DNA from: Halomonas sp.
GTDB lineage: Bacteria > Pseudomonadota > Gammaproteobacteria > Pseudomonadales > Halomonadaceae
NCBI RefSeq assembly: GCF_011050415.1
Contig: NZ_DRFS01000024.1
Span: 124,001 to 188,000, forward strand
Length of the DNA: 64,000 nt
Direction of reading: 5' to 3'
Shown: positions 60,566-64,000 of the stretch, piece after piece
How positions within the stretch are numbered: the first letter of the stretch is position 1
Layout: the number at the start of each line of letters is the position of its first letter
The notes under the pieces: model-generated
What the model was told of the DNA's origin: nothing
Seen by the model: the letters and a program-made list of their open reading frames with translations, nothing else
The model's database searches: none
Translations under genes and position numbers: made by a program

Positions 60566-63500
60566 TTAAAGCAGTGCGCCTTTCACTTCCACCGAGCTGC
60601 CCTGGCGGCTAGCACGCACGTCTATACGGACGGGCATTTGCTCTTTAAGTTCGCTGACGTGGGAAATCACCCCAATCATCCGCCCACCCATTTGCAGCTC
60701 GCTGAGCATGGCAATGGCCTGATCAAGGGCATCCTGATCAAGGCTGCCAAAGCCCTCATCGATGAATAGCGTATCGAGTGTAATCCCGCCAGCATAAGCC
60801 TGCACCACATCTGAAAGCCCTAGCGCCAATGAGAGCGCGGCCATAAACGACTCCCCACCAGAAAGCGTTGCCACCGAGCGATTCTTACCGGTGTAGGTAT
60901 CGGCCACATCCAGTTCTAGCCCTGAGGCTCTGTTGCCTTTAGAGGGATCTTCCCGACGTACCAGCTGATAGCGGCCACGACTCATACGCACTAGCCGCTC
61001 GGAGGCTTGAATCAATACATCATCCAACAGTACCCCTAGCACAAAGCGCTGCAGGCTAATCCGGTGTCCGGTGCGGCCATTAGCAACTTCGCTCAATGTT
61101 CCCCACACTTGATACTGAGCTTCCAGTTCCGCCTGTGCCTCATGCGCTTTAGTAAGTTTTTGGTGAATACTGGTCAGGGTATTGGAACGCTCATCCAGCG
61201 CTCGCCATATTTCTAGCTGAGTATGCTCCTGCGCTTGAGCCGCTTCGGTTAGGCTGGTGAGCGCGGCGAGATCCGGTGGAGTTTTGTCTGCGAGCTGGGT
61301 TTGATAATTTTGCAGCGCACCTTCCAGTTCGGCCAAGCGGCGCTGATAGTTTTCCACTTGCTGGCTAAGCGCTTGCCGCTGCGCGTCATCCAACTGAGCC
61401 GCCTGAAACGCTGCCATATCGCTGAAGGGGCTCTGTTGTAACGCCTTCTGCCACTCGGATTCAGCCTGCTGGAGCGACTGCTCGCTTCGCTTGACGCGTT
61501 CATCTGCACCGCGCAGTAGCTCTTCCACTCTCGCCAATTGGGTTTGAGCATTCGAAAACGCCTGCTGTGCGCTTTCCCAGGCGTTATCAACGTGAGCAAT
61601 CTGGCGCTCAAGATCGGAGAGGGTTTGATGCATTGATTCAGCGTCGCGTGCATTTTCTGGTAACGATTGGCTCAAGTGATCACACTGACTCTCTAGGCGC
61701 AACGCCTCCTCTTTGGCCTTTTCTACTGCTGGCCGTTGCGCTTTGAGCTGTTTATCCAGCGCGCTCCACTCCCACCGCAGGCCATCGCGCGCGGTAGTTT
61801 GTTGGCTGATCTCCAGCTCGACGCTGTCACGACGTTCGACTTGGCGGCGCACCTCTTCACAGGTCTTGTGTAGCGCCGTTATTGGCTGGCTCGCCCACTC
61901 ACCAAGCTGGTGGTTAAGCCGCTGAACCTGCTCTGTGTTGTAGCTAATCTGCTGGGTTAGCTGCTGGTGCTCGCTATTCGCGAGTTGCAGCCCCTGCCGA
62001 GCACTTTCTTGGGCTGAGCGAGCTTCTTCTAGCTGAGCCTGGGTAACCACATGGGTGGTTGCTAGCGCTGGCGCAGGATGCTCAAGGCTGCCACATACCG
62101 GACAAGGCGCCTCTACTTCAAGGGTGATCGCTAACAGCGCTGCTTGGCCCTGATGCCAGCGCATCTCCTGCTCAGTGGCAAAGCGTTCTGCCTGCGTCGC
62201 TTCGCTTTGCCGTCGGTTAAGTAACTCTGTTGCTTTTTGCTGCTGGGCGGCAAGCTCATGCCCCTGCCGAGTGAGGCCATCCAGCTCTTCACGTTGAGTT
62301 AGCAGGCTTTCATGGCGGCTCAGCTCTGCGGGAGCACTGGCGAGCTGCTGAAGCGCTGCCTGCAATCGTTCAAGGTTAACGCCTATCGCTTCACCTTGTT
62401 GGCGAATGTTATCTAGCTGGGCTTCATCACGTTTGAGTGCATCATCGGCTTGCTGCCAAGCGGTCTGCGCCGTTTGAAAACGCGCCTGCAACTCGCTCAG
62501 CTGCTGGCTTTTGTGAATAAACTCGCCCAATTGGCGATGGCGTTCACGCAGTTCAGGAAGCGCTGCCTGGCGCTGACGAGCCGTATTGAGGGCCTGCTGC
62601 GCTTGCTCAGCCTCGGTGCGCTGTGCCGTTAACGCAGTTTGTGCCTGGCGCTGCTCAGCTTGTGCGGTGGTCAGCACCTGCTGCGCTTGAGTTAAGGCGG
62701 TACTGAAGGGCTGAAGCGTGAATGCTTGGTCACTTTGGGCTAAACGCGCCTTAATACTTTCAATGTGAGCATGCTGCCCAAGGTGGTGGGTTTTATCCGC
62801 CGCGAGCGTATCTCGCGCCTCAAATTGACGCTGAAGCGCCTGGGCCTCATCACGCTGCATTTCGGCCTGGCGTCGCTGCTGCTGTGCGGCTTCAAACTGT
62901 TGCCGCGCATGAGCAACCTGAGGTACCAGGGCCTCTAACTCCTGCGCTAACGCGGCTTCACTCGCAAGCTCTCCACTGGCGAGAATGCCGCTAATATGCT
63001 GGCGATGGTCATTCACCGCCCGTTCAATTTGGTTGGCTTGGGTACGCAGCCGCTCTTCAATACGCTGAAAAATCTGTGTTTGAAACAGCTGGGAGAAAAT
63101 CACTTCACGCTCTTTAGAGCCTGCCAGCAATAGCTCACGAAACTTGCCCTGAGGCAGCACCATTACTTGACGAAACTGGTTAGCATCCAGCCCAATCAGG
63201 GTTTGCAGCTCTACAGTGGCATCGTTGACCTTGCGCGCAACCAGGCAGGTTTCAACATCGCCATCCGCTTTTAAACGCCACAGCTGGGCTTCAGCATTAT
63301 GCGTGGTTGTGCCATCGCCGCGCGCTTTGGGGCGTTCTTGCTGAGGCACGCGGCGCACCCGGTAATCCACGCCCCGCAAGCGAAAATCCAGGCTGACTTC
63401 TGTTAGCAAAGAGTCATCAGCCTGGTCGCAGCGCATCTGCGCCGGGTCGCGATCATTTCCTGTGGTTTGGCCGTAAAGCGCAAAACAGATGGCATCGAGA

Positions 63501-63631
63501 ATCGAGCTTTTACCAGCGCCGGTAGGGCCATTAATCAAAAATAGCGGGCTTCTGCCCAGCGCGGTGAAGTCGATAGTTTCAGATCCTGCAAACGGCCCGA
63601 ATGCCTGCATGGTAAGCGTTAATGGCGTCAT
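60566..63631 (-). CDS. sbcC: Exonuclease SbcCD, ATPase subunit SbcC
   Basis: This 1021-residue SMC-like protein carries Walker A NGPTGAGKSSILDAI near residue 38, long coiled coils on both sides of a zinc-hook EAPCPVCGSLEHPAP near the middle, and a C-terminal head with LSGGESFMAALSLALGLSD (signature) and TLFIDEGFGSLDQDAL (Walker B). With SbcD it cuts hairpins and protein-blocked DNA ends. It overlaps sbcD by four bases (ATGA). The coiled coil is rich in Gln and Ala. The length is normal. Confidence 0.95.
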   Translation of the reverse strand: MTPLTLTMQAFGPFAGSETIDFTALGRSPLFLINGPTGAGKSSILDAICFALYGQTTGNDRDPAQMRCDQADDSLLTEVSLDFRLRGVDYRVRRVPQQERPKARGDGTTTHNAEAQLWRLKADGDVETCLVARKVNDATVELQTLIGLDANQFRQVMVLPQGKFRELLLAGSKEREVIFSQLFQTQIFQRIEERLRTQANQIERAVNDHRQHISGILASGELASEAALAQELEALVPQVAHARQQFEAAQQQRRQAEMQRDEAQALQRQFEARDTLAADKTHHLGQHAHIESIKARLAQSDQAFTLQPFSTALTQAQQVLTTAQAEQRQAQTALTAQRTEAEQAQQALNTARQRQAALPELRERHRQLGEFIHKSQQLSELQARFQTAQTAWQQADDALKRDEAQLDNIRQQGEAIGVNLERLQAALQQLASAPAELSRHESLLTQREELDGLTRQGHELAAQQQKATELLNRRQSEATQAERFATEQEMRWHQGQAALLAITLEVEAPCPVCGSLEHPAPALATTHVVTQAQLEEARSAQESARQGLQLANSEHQQLTQQISYNTEQVQRLNHQLGEWASQPITALHKTCEEVRRQVERRDSVELEISQQTTARDGLRWEWSALDKQLKAQRPAVEKAKEEALRLESQCDHLSQSLPENARDAESMHQTLSDLERQIAHVDNAWESAQQAFSNAQTQLARVEELLRGADERVKRSEQSLQQAESEWQKALQQSPFSDMAAFQAAQLDDAQRQALSQQVENYQRRLAELEGALQNYQTQLADKTPPDLAALTSLTEAAQAQEHTQLEIWRALDERSNTLTSIHQKLTKAHEAQAELEAQYQVWGTLSEVANGRTGHRISLQRFVLGVLLDDVLIQASERLVRMSRGRYQLVRREDPSKGNRASGLELDVADTYTGKNRSVATLSGGESFMAALSLALGLSDVVQAYAGGITLDTLFIDEGFGSLDQDALDQAIAMLSELQMGGRMIGVISHVSELKEQMPVRIDVRASRQGSSVEVKGALL

Positions 63632-64000
63632 CCGTGAGCCTCATCGCGCTGCAGCTGAGTAATCAATTCCGCCATGGCGCGAGCCTGTTCATCGCTCATG
63701 GCATCCCCATTCGTTTGGTTGAAAAAGTCGCTAAACATATCCAGAGCATCAAAGCGCAGTCGCTCTCGGTCAAGTTGCTGCTGACCTCGCGCTTCCAGCA
63801 TTCCGGGCTTTTCCAGATGCAGCACATTGGGGTAGATCTGGCGTAGTTTTCCCATGGGATCGAGAATGGCGTGGCGGTCGGTTAGACGCACCAGCAGGTA
63901 ATCGTCTGCGTTGGCATCCGTTCTGCCCTGGGCAAGCAAAGTATCAATCTCGCCTTCGAGCACACGCACTTCACGGCTGGGTATCAGCGGGATCTGTTTG
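63628..64000 (-). CDS. sbcD: Exonuclease SbcCD, nuclease subunit SbcD (3' part)
   Basis: The C-terminal 124 or so residues are visible, and the frame stays open to the window edge (reading IPLIPSREVRVLEGEIDTLL upstream). The part seen (YLLVRLTDRHAILDPMGKLR, then YPNVLHLEKPG) is the capping region after the metallophosphoesterase domain of SbcD; the catalytic motifs lie outside. It is coupled to sbcC by a four-base overlap. The identification rests on this overlap plus the family pattern. Confidence 0.88.
   Translation of the reverse strand, partial: KQIPLIPSREVRVLEGEIDTLLAQGRTDANADDYLLVRLTDRHAILDPMGKLRQIYPNVLHLEKPGMLEARGQQQLDRERLRFDALDMFSDFFNQTNGDAMSDEQARAMAELITQLQRDEAHG

Overview
The window looks like a chromosomal segment of a moderately halophilic gammaproteobacterium of the Halomonas/Vreelandella group. 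This rests on the gene content: the arginine succinyltransferase operon with two AstA-type subunits, a dddA/dddC-type 3-hydroxypropionate pair, FabV, a DUF3008 protein and SbcCD. The taxonomic call is inference from family recognition; no rRNA, tRNA or CRISPR array is visible. Layout, left to right. 0-4 kb: a frameshifted EamA transporter, a copy of a foldback repeat, and small metabolic genes. 4-11.5 kb: a divergent locus with a sigma-54 activator and an acetone carboxylase operon (beta-alpha-gamma) that is visibly more GC-rich than its surroundings. A sigma-54 promoter lies between them, with a palindromic candidate activator site about 97 bp upstream. 11.6-12.1 kb: a ParE-type toxin-antitoxin pair. 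12.3-19.6 kb: the arginine-to-glutamate succinyltransferase operon astC-aruF-aruG-astD-astB, preceded by an ArgR-type AraC regulator; the last-step gene astE is absent. 19.8-36.3 kb: mostly housekeeping genes (fabV, glutathione peroxidase, LysE exporter, YeeN-type YebC protein, ABC exporter, RIO kinase, DbpA helicase, YbaK, cation efflux protein, PIN-PhoH ATPase). A second foldback repeat lies upstream of fabV. 36.4-42.8 kb: YihY, then a four-gene membrane locus built only of complex-I/Mrp antiporter-like subunits. 43-46 kb: an esterase, an SLC13 permease, a 7-bp tandem repeat and a cold-shock gene. 46-50.4 kb: a GMC oxidoreductase plus acylating semialdehyde dehydrogenase with a divergent LysR gene, which together fit 3-hydroxypropionate breakdown. 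51.2-57.2 kb: an iron alcohol dehydrogenase, an SLC23-type permease, a sigma-54 activator and a succinate-semialdehyde dehydrogenase. A consensus sigma-54 promoter stands in front of the alcohol dehydrogenase, and the set fits breakdown of 4-hydroxybutyrate or a related diol. 57.3-57.5 kb: a decayed IclR regulator remnant. 57.8-64 kb: a second semialdehyde dehydrogenase, pgpA, a DUF533/TerB protein, sbcC and the 3' part of sbcD. Taken together, this is a catabolic region for small C3-C4 carbon sources (acetone, 3-hydroxypropionate, 4-carbon omega-hydroxy acids, arginine), with two separate sigma-54 circuits set among housekeeping genes. The least conventional element is the four-gene antiporter-like membrane locus. 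It has no recognisable NADH, hydrogenase or complete Mrp partner genes, and one of its three large subunits has lost the usual TM5 glutamate.
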